Positions 11,703 through 21,760 of a stretch of 64,000 bases of DNA are shown here, in pieces (within the stretch, counting starts at the first letter, position 1; every line of letters starts with the position of its first letter). The translations under genes were made by a program, and so were the position numbers. Below the pieces are notes generated by a model. That model ran no database searches and was not told where the DNA came from. It worked only from the letters and a program-made list of their open reading frames with translations. Source of the stretch: Cylindrodendrum hubeiense (Eukaryota; Ascomycota; Sordariomycetes; Hypocreales; Nectriaceae); assembly GCA_014621425.1 (NCBI GenBank), contig JAANBB010000004.1:1-64000 (forward strand). Direction: 5' to 3'.

Positions 11703-13274
11703 TTACTCAGTGCTTGGCGTCTCGCTTGACTGTTTTTCCAACTTGAACAATACCTCGGCCGCCGTAGACACTGTCTCCTCCAATGTTCGCCACCGCATCC
11801 CAAGCTCCTTTTCCGCTTTGCTGCAGTTGTTCCAGAAACTTGGGCTTACCGGGAGCCCATTGTTAGGGATGATGGGAAACCTATCTGCTTGCTCGGGGAA
11901 GCGCTCTCTCAGAATGGAGAAGACCCGTGCGTAGGAGTAATAGCCAGAAACCTAAACCATCAGTCAAGTTCGAATCAGACTCCTTGCAAGGTATACGTAC
12001 AACCATGTACCGATTCCCGCCACACTTGGGCCATGTTAGTGCCTTTAAATGTGCCTCTGCAACGTCGAGAATGTTGGAAAAGACCTTGATTGGCAAGTAT
12101 TGTCAGTATTCATTTCTCAATTTAAAAACACAGACCAGACAGAGATAAATACCGGGCTAGGATCCTTCGGGACCACTTGTAGAGCATGCGTAATATGCGA
12201 CCAAAGCCCTTAAACTCGGTTAGTATTGGAAATGTCGATGTCGATTTGCGGCGAATACGTACTTGCATGCGCAGCATCTAGGTCTTTGAGACTATTCAAG
12301 ACCTGCATTGGCTCTCCATATATTGTTCCCGGGCAGATAGTGACGAGGTCAAAGTGAGGCTGGCGATCGCTCATAAAATCCCAGGCTGCCTTTTCAGCGA
12401 CAGTTTTTCCAGCGCCTAAATCGGTTAGCTTTCTCAATCGACGATTCAATAAATGTATTATAATCAGGTGTAGCCATACAGTAACTAGTTACCGCCATGT
12501 GATCACCCGTGGTACACGCTCCCTTCTCCCAAGTTGCTGGGTTCCAGTCTTCTTCTGTGTATCTGTCCCGGCATATGTTAGTCGATGGATTTCTCACTAG
12601 ACTTCGACTCTCATTCTGGAATTGTCTATATTTGAGCGACAACTTACGTCTTCCCCAGCCCTGTACCCAAGTGAGGATCATCGTTAATGGCAGCGACAGT
12701 GCTGGTATACACCAGTCGCTGAACTGATGCTTCATTCGAGCACGCATTCAAAATGCTCTTCACTCCCTGTACCTGGCGAATCATAATATCCTCTCCTTTC
12801 TACTCCCCTTGAGTATTAGCACACCGATTTATGTGAAATTATGCACGTTCAGACTGCAACTTACCAAGTGAGTCAGGGTATATGGCCCGGCAACATGAAT
12901 GACAGCGCTGCATCCGCGGACAGCCTTGGAGTAAGTGTCGGTCTCTGATACTTCATGATCTTTGATAATCTCCCAATCTACGCCCAATTCGGGGTATTTT
13001 CTGCTCCACTCTGATGCTCTTATCTCGGATCGACTACTTCCGCGAAGAGCAAATCCAGCTCGGGCGAGGTCAAGTGCGATTGCGGTCTACCATAGGTTAG
13101 CAAAATACTTTGAAAACTTTTCTTGATACGAGTATTTATTGAGGCACCACGGCGAAATATGTTCCTGTCTTAAAAGCTGGTGAGTCGACAACGTACCCCT
13201 ACAGGCCCTGTTATCCCAGTGACCAAAACTGTAGGCCTAGGCGAGCTAGGGTCCCGAGTCGTAGTATTGACCAT
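11703..13274 (-). CDS. NAD(P)-dependent epimerase/reductase, extended SDR (cinnamoyl-CoA/dihydroflavonol reductase-like)
   Basis: Eight exons (13197-13274, 12865-13086, 12648-12799, 12480-12562, 12263-12415, 12153-12208, 12001-12084, 11703-11951) give 358 residues. The N-terminus has the dinucleotide loop TVLVTGITGPVGTAIALDLA (G20xxG23xxG26), then VIHVAGPYTLT, LVYTSTVAAIND (active-site Ser/Thr) and SYCAGKTVAEKAAWDFM, where Tyr178-x3-Lys182 is the catalytic pair. ICPGTIYGEP and VFSNILDVAEAHLKAL are typical of the cinnamoyl-CoA reductase / dihydroflavonol reductase / Gre2 branch. It probably reduces an aldehyde, ketone or acyl-CoA with NADPH in the cytosol; the substrate is unknown. The gene is divergent from the Zn2Cys6 regulator starting at 13871 and may be its target. 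Confidence 0.88.
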
Positions 13275-13870
13275 TGTAAATTGGAAATGCTGACCGAAAG
13301 AGCTTGGATGACGTATTGAACGATTGGCTGATTGCTAGGCCAAACGCACGATTGTCATAACTATATACGGGGATTTCGAACATTTTGTAAACCAAACAAC
13401 CGTCTCTGGCCTGCGACGCTGCCCCAAACCCCCTTCTCATCGAACCAAACCAACCCCACCAGCCGGCTTCATCGAGAAGGCTAGCGAGGTTCATTTGCCG
13501 CACGGAGTCTTGGGCATATTGCCGTCCGGCTTCTTGGTCTTAGCTCAATTGCCGGGTCTTAGTTAGCAGGCATTAGATTGCCAAAAACCACACCATTTGC
13601 TATTTGCTGATCTAGAACCAAACCTAGCCCAAGAAGCCGCCGGTCGCCGACCTTATTGGACAGCCCATGTGCCCTGACGGTGGATAATCTGATGTTGTTC
13701 AAGCTACCTCTCAAGTGAACGCGCGTATCAATTGGATTAAAAATATCCACAACTCGCTTTCCACCCATTCAGTTATCCTATAATCTGCGAAGAAAAGAAT
13801 GAAATTGTGTCAGGATTGACCTCGCACTCCAAACTGGCGAGGGTAGGACAACCGACATTTGCCAACCATC
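13275..13870. promoter_or_regulatory. Bidirectional promoter between SDR and Zn2Cys6 regulator
   Basis: The 596 bases separate two divergent start codons. They contain an inverted repeat, CGGCTTCTTGG at 13527-13537 and CCAAGAAGCCG at 13629-13639, about 90 bases apart; the same AAGAAGCCGG word recurs elsewhere in the window. No TATA box stands out on either side. Confidence 0.5.
13526..13639. repeat. Inverted copies of the dispersed CCAAGAAGCCGG word
   Basis: Eleven bases (CGGCTTCTTGG / CCAAGAAGCCG) form an inverted pair enclosing about 90 bases. The word also occurs at 18259-18270, 27661-27670 and 27691-27701 and, in degenerate form, in the array at 18299-18373, suggesting a dispersed small element. 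No target-site duplication could be defined. Confidence 0.4.
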
Positions 13871-15566
13871 ATGCCGAAACAGCCAGGAGCTTGGAGTGAC
13901 TGGCGAGTTCGCTCTTGCAAAGTAGGTATCTTCAACTTTCAATGATCAGTCCCCGTGGACATGCGTGTTGCTAATACAGAAGCAGTCTTGTCAACTAAGG
14001 CGAGTAGTATTCGAATACTTTTGGTCTCGCAATGCACTAATAGTTTTTTCTTCATTAGACATTGGAGGTGTAAGTCTATCCCATAATCTCCTTGATGGAA
14101 ACCATGAAACAATCGTTGTGCTGATTGTTGTGTTTGTCAGGCGACCGGCGTGAATCTAGCTGCGATAATTGCATGCAACGTGGTATCGAATGCGTTCGCA
14201 GTCGGAGAGGTGGGGTTTATCACAACCATGAGTCACGGTAAGAATTGATTTTGTCAGAGTCTGAAGCATATTCATATATTCAGGGCCCCAACTATACTGA
14301 CATGCTTATGATAGAGATGACTCTCTTCGAGGACCTCGGTATACCTCTTCATGGGACCAAACTTGGACTCCCACGGCCCGACCCTTGACATTTCTCAACA
14401 AACCTGCCTCAACTCCGAGAACCCCGCATATTAACAAACCTGTTAATGAACTCGAAAATCAACACTGTCGAATGTTTGATCATAATCGCAAGTCCCAAGT
14501 GGCCGATCATCAACATATACATCAACTTTGCGATGTTCCTTCGGATGAATCATGTTTTGAAACCTACTTTTCGATGATTCAAGGTCAATTGGACCCTGAG
14601 GGTCCAGTTCTGAAGTTTCAGAGTACAACATCCCCATCGAACCGTTCTGTGATAGAGATGGAACAATATGCAGCATCGCAATGGCACGAACCGCGGAATC
14701 ATGCGAAGAGGCAAATTCACAATCAATGTCATTATTACTCTCCGAATGGGATGGTCCTTGGCGGTGATGATAATACCTATATGCTACAAAGCGAGATGGT
14801 GGGGGAGGGGGGAAGCCTCATATTTGGGCAACTCGACACATTTGGTCAATGTCAAACCCCTCCATCACAGAATTTTGAAGAGGAAACAGAAATCTTTTAC
14901 TTTAAGTTCTTTTCTGAAGAGGTTGCACCTATTATTGACCACATGGACTCTGATTTGTACTTTTCTAGGAATGCTATTCTTCAAGCCACCGAGTTTGTAC
15001 CCCTGAAGCACGCCATTATTGCTGCTTCGGCCGCATGGTTCTCCAAAATAAATTCATGTCATGACTATATTGGAGTCGAGTACTACCGAAAATGCGTTTC
15101 AGCTATTCAACTATCTACGGTAGATGAACAAGTGAGTATAGATGCAAATATTCTTGCGGTATTAGCGATTTTACGATTTATTGATTCGCTCGAGGAAGAG
15201 TCACCTCTCAAAACAACCAAAAAACATCTCATCGGCACTTCAGTCTTTATACAGGCTCAAAGGTCCATACATAGTGCTACTGGATTGTTGGTGGCAGCAT
15301 TCTGGCTAGGCTTTCAACAAGAGGTCTCCAAGAGCTTGAGCGACGGTCGGCCCATTCACCAAAATTTTGATTTAGACCTAATTGCTAGTTCAATCCCGTT
15401 GGACGGGATGTTTTCCAGCTCTGAAAAACTTATTACTATTCACTGCGCGATGCTTAGTGAACATAGCCGTGGCATGCATTTGCCCAGTTTGATAGAAAAG
15501 TTCAGAAGACGGCTAGATCGAGGAGTTGGAAAGGTGGATATTAACGAGGCTCTAACAAGTATTTAG
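13871..15566 (+). CDS. Zn2Cys6 transcription factor split by microexons
   Basis: Model: exons 13871-13921, 13986-13999, 14059-14069, 14141-14237 and 14315-15566, 474 residues. The spliced zinc cluster reads SCKSCQLRHWRCDRRESSC then DNCMQRGIEC, an exact C-x2-C-x6-C-x6-C-x2-C-x6-C binuclear cluster. To obtain it, intron 2 must start with GC (AAG|GCGAGT...TTAG) and exon 3 is only 11 bases (ACATTGGAGGT). The rest is a helical regulator region (HAIIAASAAWFSKIN, ILAVLAILRFIDSLEEESP) like the fungal-specific TF domain 2 family. It is a nuclear DNA-binding regulator, probably of nearby genes; it is divergent from the SDR gene and convergent with the amidase. The C-terminus is somewhat short for the family, so a further 3' exon cannot be excluded. 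Confidence 0.82.
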
Positions 15567-15963
15567 TACCCAAATCAAAAAAGAAATGAAGGTTTATAAA
15601 AGTGAAGATGAATTGGGAACCATGACAAAATTACGAATAATATTGGACGCAATAAAAGTTATACCAGTTAAGGATGGTCTGCATTTTGGGCGTCCTTGGA
15701 CGCTGTGTTAATACAATAGCAGAAAGTTAGTAGGATATTGCTCTAGGGTAGCCTACCTCACTCGGGTAATGTGCGTAACTATAAGTCTGGAATAGAGTGA
15801 TGATGTTCTATCTGGATGAAACCAACAGTAGTTAAATATGATGTATTTATAAGCTGAACTAGCAATTCTTGACGGGATAAAATAACAGGTTGACTCTGCG
15901 ATGGGACTCTGGATTGTTGGATGCTCAAGAGCCCAATTCACCTTGTATTTCACAATCTCTTGG

Positions 15964-18115
15964 CTAATTCGACCTGCTTGCTTTGACAGCATCGTCAACA
16001 ACTTTAGCCAATCCAAGACATTCTTCCTCCCGCCACCGGCGTCCCACAACCTGAATTCCAACTGGGGTTCCTTCAAAGTTTGAAGGGTCGCTGTACATAG
16101 CGAACACCTTGGCATCTGTTTCATTCCTTGGCTGATAAACCTCATCAGCCTTGTCTAGTTCCTGGTCCACAAATATACCAGGAAGCGAGACACTTGGCAT
16201 ATCGAGTACATTCCAAACACAGGTATACCCAGCGTACACGTACTGTCCATGTGGAGGAGGAGGAAACGGTGCTACAGGACAGATGATCGCATCAATTGGA
16301 CGACCTGTAGTGGTGTGTGAAGAAGTCGCATTTAGGGCATCAAGATATTCCTTTCGCTAGTCGACCTGTAAGTGAGGAAACAGCGTTGAGATGATTGATA
16401 TAGAACACTCACAAACACATCTCGTTCGAGGCAAAGTTGCCAAAACCCGTTTACTGTAATCGAAGGGAATGAAGACACATCATCGATTCCTTCTAAGAGG
16501 GGCTTGATACATGAATTAGCTTCAGCATGAGCCGAAAAAAAGGAATCTAGGTGAAGCATTACCTCGCCGCTCTCCTCAAAGAGACGCCTAAACTCCTCAC
16601 CGCTATCTGACGCGAAGGTACGCTGAAGGATGGATAATGCTTGCTGATGATTAAGTGGGTTCCAAGGAATAACTGAATATCCAGAAAATGGTAAGCTGCA
16701 AGCAGACTTAGAGAAATTGGCGGAGGAACAACTTACCTTCGTGCCCTGCCTTTTTTAGAGCATCTATAGTCTCCTGGATCGCTCGTCTCACAGGTGGAAG
16801 ACATCCAACCACGCCATCGTCATCGAAAAATCCGAAGCATAGCTTGTCGCCAGTCTTGTGCTCAAGTTGAAACATCTCCTCGCGCCACGGAATTTCAACT
16901 ACCTTTGGATCGTAGTTCCATGGTTCATATTGGATAATGGACTTAAATAATGTTGTGCATCCAGACAACGTGCGACTAAGTGGTCCAATTGAGCTCTCGA
17001 TTGACTCTTGGCCAAGAAGAGTGTTCGACGCACCCCAGTACGGCATCCGGCGCATTGTTGGACGGAAACCGTAAAGAGCATTCAGGGCTGCGGGATTACG
17101 AATCGAGCCTCCAAGCTGCAGTACGTGAGAGAGTTAATTAGCAATGTATCCAGTGATGGAAGTAGTAACTAATTACTAGGAGGAAACGTACGTCTGTGCC
17201 AATACCGAGTGGACTTCCTTTCATAGCTAGGAGAGCCGCTTCTCCACCGCTGCTGCCACCCGATGTGAGCGATCGATTTCGAGGGTTAACGGTTCTACCG
17301 TAGACACTGAATTCAAGTTAGAAGTGCTTAATATGGGGATATAAATGAACACGAACTGGTTATTTGTTTCCGGCATCATGATAGTCATGGGCACATTTGT
17401 TCCTGTTCTTGTATCAAATTGCTGTTCCTTCCAAAGATGGAAATCATAAAATTTGATGAGCTGGGAAGGGTTCTCTTACTGGTGTAGATTACTGCACCAG
17501 CTTTCCGAAGCAATGTGACGAAAACGGCATCTTCCTTGCATATTCGACCCAACCAACTAGCCAGTCCCATGTTATTCTCATGGCCTGCGACGTCAAATCT
17601 GCTTCTGTTAGCTATAATCCATTTCAAGAAATAAAACTAAAACTACTGACTGATCTTTCAATGAGACTGGTAGACCATGAAGAGGCCCGACTGGACCACT
17701 TGCCGCAAGAGTCTCATCTAGCTCCTTTGCACGAGCGAGGGCATCTTGGAGCCAGAATTCAGTCAGGCAATTCGTCTACAGAAAATCGAATAAGCAAACT
17801 GGAATTTGTAAATGTGACCCAGGTTTTCCTTGTCCATACCAATTGGTGAGCAATTAAAGCCCTCTTGCAATACGCTGTAGTAACTGCGACAGCGGTCCAG
17901 ACGCCTTCTCGTAGCCGGCGGAGAAGCTCATTAACATCATCTAACTCAGTGATCTCTACTTCTTGAGGATCTAGTATACCATATGTTGCAGGCAGCTCTA
18001 ATACATTGAGTACAGAAACAGGCGGCTGCGTAATTCGGTATTCTGGCGGAATCCGACACTGTTGCTCAGCTCGCTTTGCCTTGCAAGCATCTACCAGTTT
18101 CTGTGGGAGAGACAT
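15964..18115 (-). CDS. Amidase-signature family hydrolase (acetamidase-like)
   Basis: Eight exons (17840-18115, 17651-17775, 17480-17598, 17357-17402, 17192-17306, 16737-17115, 16413-16672, 15964-16356) give 570 residues, normal for fungal AmdS-like amidases. The Ser-cisSer-Lys triad is complete: Lys132 in [11 protein letters not shown], cis-Ser207 in [13 protein letters not shown] and nucleophile Ser231 in [12 protein letters not shown], with the usual 24-residue Ser-Ser spacing. YGFRPT and the C-terminal [19 protein letters not shown] are also family features. Members hydrolyse acetamide, formamide, aryl or fatty-acid amides to acid plus ammonia in the cytosol; substrate here is unknown. 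Nearby NCS1 permease and Zn2Cys6 regulators fit a nitrogen-scavenging role, which is inference. Confidence 0.92.
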
Positions 18116-19369
18116 TTTAGCGTGTGGAAGGTGGAATTAGTTGGATCCGTATCTTCGCGACAGAAACCTTTGACCAGTCTCTAGTACCTAGGTTGACCTA
18201 GAATCTTCCCAGATCTATGTTTTGTATACCGATAAAGGTTTCTGGCAAATATAAAACTCCAAGAAGCCGGTCTCTGATAGTGGAACAAAACTATCAGGGA
18301 GAAGCCGTGGGGAGAAGCCGGGGAAAAGCCGTGGAAAAAAGCCGGGGGGAAGAAGCCGTGGTAGAAAAGCCGGCAGCGGAAGCTATCAAGGTGAGGCCGT
18401 GAGGGGTCTATTTCGATCAGTGATCTAGACTAGCCTGCTCCCTGTCACAGCATATCTCTATGAGGGCTTCGCCCACATGGCCTGAATAGATAGGAAAAGA
18501 TCCGAGATAAAAAGTCCTTCTACCTGACTGATAGCCGCATTGAGCGATACTATTGCCATCTAATGAGGCCATTATCTCGAGTAGATAGAGGGACTATACA
18601 GGATAGGTCCAGTGGAGTTGGATTCTCGTCGACATGGAGTTTGGATATCTCGTAGTCCTGTTTCGTGGCCTCAGAACAGCTGTCGCTCTCGTGCTCGATA
18701 CTCTTGACATGAGCTTCCATGGAGGTGACGTATTTGCAGCATCAAAGGCTTTGTACCATAATTTGATGTGTAGTGATGGAATAGTTGACAGTTTGGACTT
18801 TTCGTATTATGTAAATTACAGTACGGGGAAGAATGTTACATCGCCTTGCTTGTAATAACCCAAATAAAACTGATCTTTCGATCTAGTAATGGTGGTCAAT
18901 GTATCTTGAGGAGTGATCGAGATGGTCGAGTATCATAAGCTTCACTCTTGCGAGGAGCATTCAATGAGGCTTCGTTTGAGACAGAACAAGCCATCGGCTG
19001 GCTGGCGAAGTTACTGGAAAATTCGGAAAACATGACATTTATAAATAAATTGATCCATTGGGAAGAGACTAGTTACTTGGAAGATGTATTTTTACTTCAA
19101 CCATGCCTATCTATCAACTTGTTTATCCCCGCAATCTTTCAATAGTCATTCGACTTCATTTTTTCGTGGCTACCATGTGGAGTGATGCCAACTAAAGCGT
19201 GCTTATCTCCTTGTATAATGAAGAACAGCCACTTGATCTACGACACTTCTTTACCAATCACGAATATTGAGAACGCATGTAGATTCCTGTAATGGATACA
19301 AAGATCCGCTAACGCTCTCCATGCCTATCATTCTGGTTAGAAGGAACTATCAAGGGAAACACACGGGAA
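18116..19369. other. Intergenic with a GAAGCCGG array
   Basis: The left part holds the amidase promoter and a degenerate GAAGCCGG/GAAGCCGTGG array (listed separately). From about 18430 to 19150 there are short AT-rich open frames with no domain I recognise, possibly the remains of a mobile element. The right end is the 3' flank of the P450 gene. Confidence 0.5.
18259..18373. repeat. Degenerate GAAGCCGG / GAAGCCGTGG array with a hairpin
   Basis: Seven AAGCCG cores (AAGAAGCCGG, GAGAAGCCGTGG, GAGAAGCCGG, AAAAGCCGTGG, AAAAAGCCGG, AAGAAGCCGTGG, AAAAGCCGG) alternate CCGG and CCGTGG endings in about 115 bases. Within it CTGATAG at 18274-18280 and CTATCAG at 18291-18297 can form a seven-pair stem with a ten-base loop. 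Confidence 0.7.
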
Positions 19370-21104
19370 CTAACAGTTGTCGACGTCGGCGACTCCGGCA
19401 TAAACTCCCTCGATATGGGTGCCATCGAGATCAATGATGTCGCACTTGTGACCTGGGTTGTCAATAGCCCCTCCTAGAGCCAGATCTTCAGCCTCTGGGG
19501 CCAATTTCTTGTGCATTGTGAGGCTTGAGATATCGAAATCGAAGTTCCTAATTAGGTGGCTCATGAGAAGCTCGAGTTCGGCCATGGCGAAGTGTCGACC
19601 AGGGCAAGCTAGTGTATCGTCAGTTTCACGTTAGCTTTGGGATGAATGTGGGATTGACGAACCAGAAACCCCGCCGCCGAAAAACAGCTCCTCCTTGTAA
19701 AGTCCTTCGTCGAGTAGGAATCGATCACCCTTGAAGCAGTGGGCGTCGCCGCCCCAAATCCTGGGGTCAAACGAGGATGCGCGACTCATGGTTCTGATGA
19801 GAATATTCTTGGGGAAAACGGTGTCGCATCCTTCAAGCTGCATGGACTCGGTAGTGGTTCGGCCTGCAAATACTGCCGTTGATAATCGGAGAGTCTCATG
19901 GATGGCCGAGTACATAAGTGGCGTGGCTCTTCGGAAATCAACGCCAACGAGAGAGTCTGGGGGAAGAGCATCCACCTCTGCCTTTACTGCAGCCCAAAGC
20001 TTGGGTGACTGGAGAAGAAACAGAAAGGCCCATCCAGGTTGTTCACCTGTGTTTCCCTGGAAGCCGAACAACTAGTTTTGTTAGAGATCATCGTTAGATT
20101 GTGACTTGTGCAAATGCTTACCACCATGTTCACCCATCGGTTGGCATGAACGATGTCCACGTTGTTATCAGTGACGACCTGCATAACCTTTCTCCATGTA
20201 TCCGAGCATGTCTCTAGGCCACCCTCCTTCTGCCACTTTATCAATGCGTTGGTCACCTTATCTCGAGCCTCGGCGCCCCGTCGGGCAGATGGGATGATTT
20301 TGTTCCACCACTCGGTAGGAAGAAACGGCAGGGAAGGCGTCATGTTGAGACTCAAGAGATTAATCGCAAAAGTCTGAAGGGCTATTCTCGTTTCAGTAAC
20401 GGGAAGGTTGGGACCGTAGATGGCCTTCATATTGGCAGCGTATGCCAGTCGATAAAAGGTGGTGTGGAATGGGACGCGACGGCCACCCGAGCCGATTTCC
20501 TGACGGAGCTCAGCAATGCTCTCAAGGACTACAGTCTCAAAGGTTTGGGTGACGGGTCCCAGCTTCTTGGCAGAAAGTTCCTTATGAATCTCCTTGGCAC
20601 CCGCTCGAAGGGTGTCTTTGTATGCATGTCTTTGGTGGGTGTTAGCTGAAGAACAGTTTTGGGTGGACAGAGATGATGTATGCACTCACGGAGGAACTTG
20701 CCACACCTTGTAATGAAGACGACGGGCCAATGCGAAGGCATCGAGTTTGGGTGACCTGGCGAACAACTTTCGCATGGGAACATGATCGAGGAGGTAGTAC
20801 GTCGTCTCGCTGGGCCATGGTACAGGCAGTCGCATGTACAACACACGCTGTTTTAAGCCGACACTTTTCTTATAAAACGTGGTATGTTGATGACCTGTTT
20901 ATTTACTAGTAAGCTGAGTGCTCTTGGCCACAATGTTGCAAAATATCAAGAGGGCGTACAGAATTCGCGATATGCTGCCCCAGATAAGAAGGTAGAGATG
21001 ACCTTGGCGAGCAAGGGGATTGCTAGAGCCAGCAACACCGCAAGTACCTCGCCCTTGAAATTGGGTCGCAGGACAAGATCGTTCAGCAGCATTTTAGCGG
21101 ACAT
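19370..21104 (-). CDS. Cytochrome P450 monooxygenase
   Basis: Five exons (20960-21104, 20690-20894, 20122-20629, 19663-20071, 19370-19608) give 501 residues. The N-terminus has a membrane anchor (VLAVLLALAIPLLAKVISTFL). Core motifs are: I-helix FGFQGNTGEQPGWAF, K-helix AIHETLRLS (ExxR), meander CFKGDRFL and, across the last intron, the haem loop FFGGGVSACPGRHFAMAE with the ligand Cys. The I-helix has GNT instead of the usual A/G-G-x-D/E-T-T, so the acidic residue is replaced by Asn. The FGGGxSxCPGR form resembles fungal P450s annotated as sterol-7/12-alpha-hydroxylase-like. It is an ER-bound oxygenase of unknown substrate. The first intron and the N-terminal 60 residues are the least certain part; an upstream in-frame ATG at 21146 would add 14 residues. 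It is divergent from the NCS1 permease. Confidence 0.88.
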
Positions 21105-21760
21105 GGTGAAATGACCAAGATAAGACGAACTTGTGTATTTTTCCACAATGAACCAGCAATTGGGTATCTACCGCCAGTATATCAATCCCATCACTTATCT
21201 GGTGGTCGGAATATTTATTCTTGTCCCAGCCGTCTTGACTCTCCACGAAGGTACAAGCCGGCATCTTGCTCCTGGCATGACTTATGTGCGGCATCTTGCT
21301 CGCGGTATTAGTTATGTCCGGTATCTTGCTCGTGGTAGTACCTTTGTCCGGCAACTTGTTATCTGGAATGTGCTCCACACCGTGTGGGGTGGCTTTGAAG
21401 TAAAAGGCCGATGTGGGTCTCGTTAGATCTGCCAGAACACGCTGGGGACAATCCGAAGATGAGGAGAGGCTGCACCTTCAGTCTTTCTGCTGATAACGTC
21501 CAAGGCGTCATGCAACCTGGTGCTTAAGATAAGAACTTAATCAGGAATCAGTTTGTTCTAGGTCGCTATCGGGTGTGGATCGGCTTCATGCACAGAGATA
21601 CCGCAGGAACGCTAACCTCACCAAACGCTCTATGCATGGTTCGTTTCCATCCAGAGTTATAATATTCTGATCAGAAGCTTCATGTAGATTTTTTTGTAGA
21701 TTTTTTAACACAGTTGACTCCAAGTTGTAAACTGCTGCAACATTTTTCAACACTGTCGAC
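21105..21760. promoter_or_regulatory. Bidirectional promoter between P450 and NCS1 permease
   Basis: The 656 bases separate two divergent start codons and contain a 30-bp minisatellite (listed separately). GATA-type words such as AGATAA near 21530 are present, compatible with nitrogen control of the permease, but such short words are common by chance. Confidence 0.5.
21259..21366. repeat. 30-bp minisatellite, about 3.6 copies
   Basis: Units start with CGGCATCTTGCTC, CGGCATCTTGCTC, CGGTATCTTGCTC and CGGCAACTTG at 21259, 21289, 21319 and 21349, an exact 30-base period. Because 30 is a multiple of three, all frames through the array stay open and translate as decapeptide repeats; there is no other support for a protein. 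It lies between two divergent genes. Confidence 0.85.
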
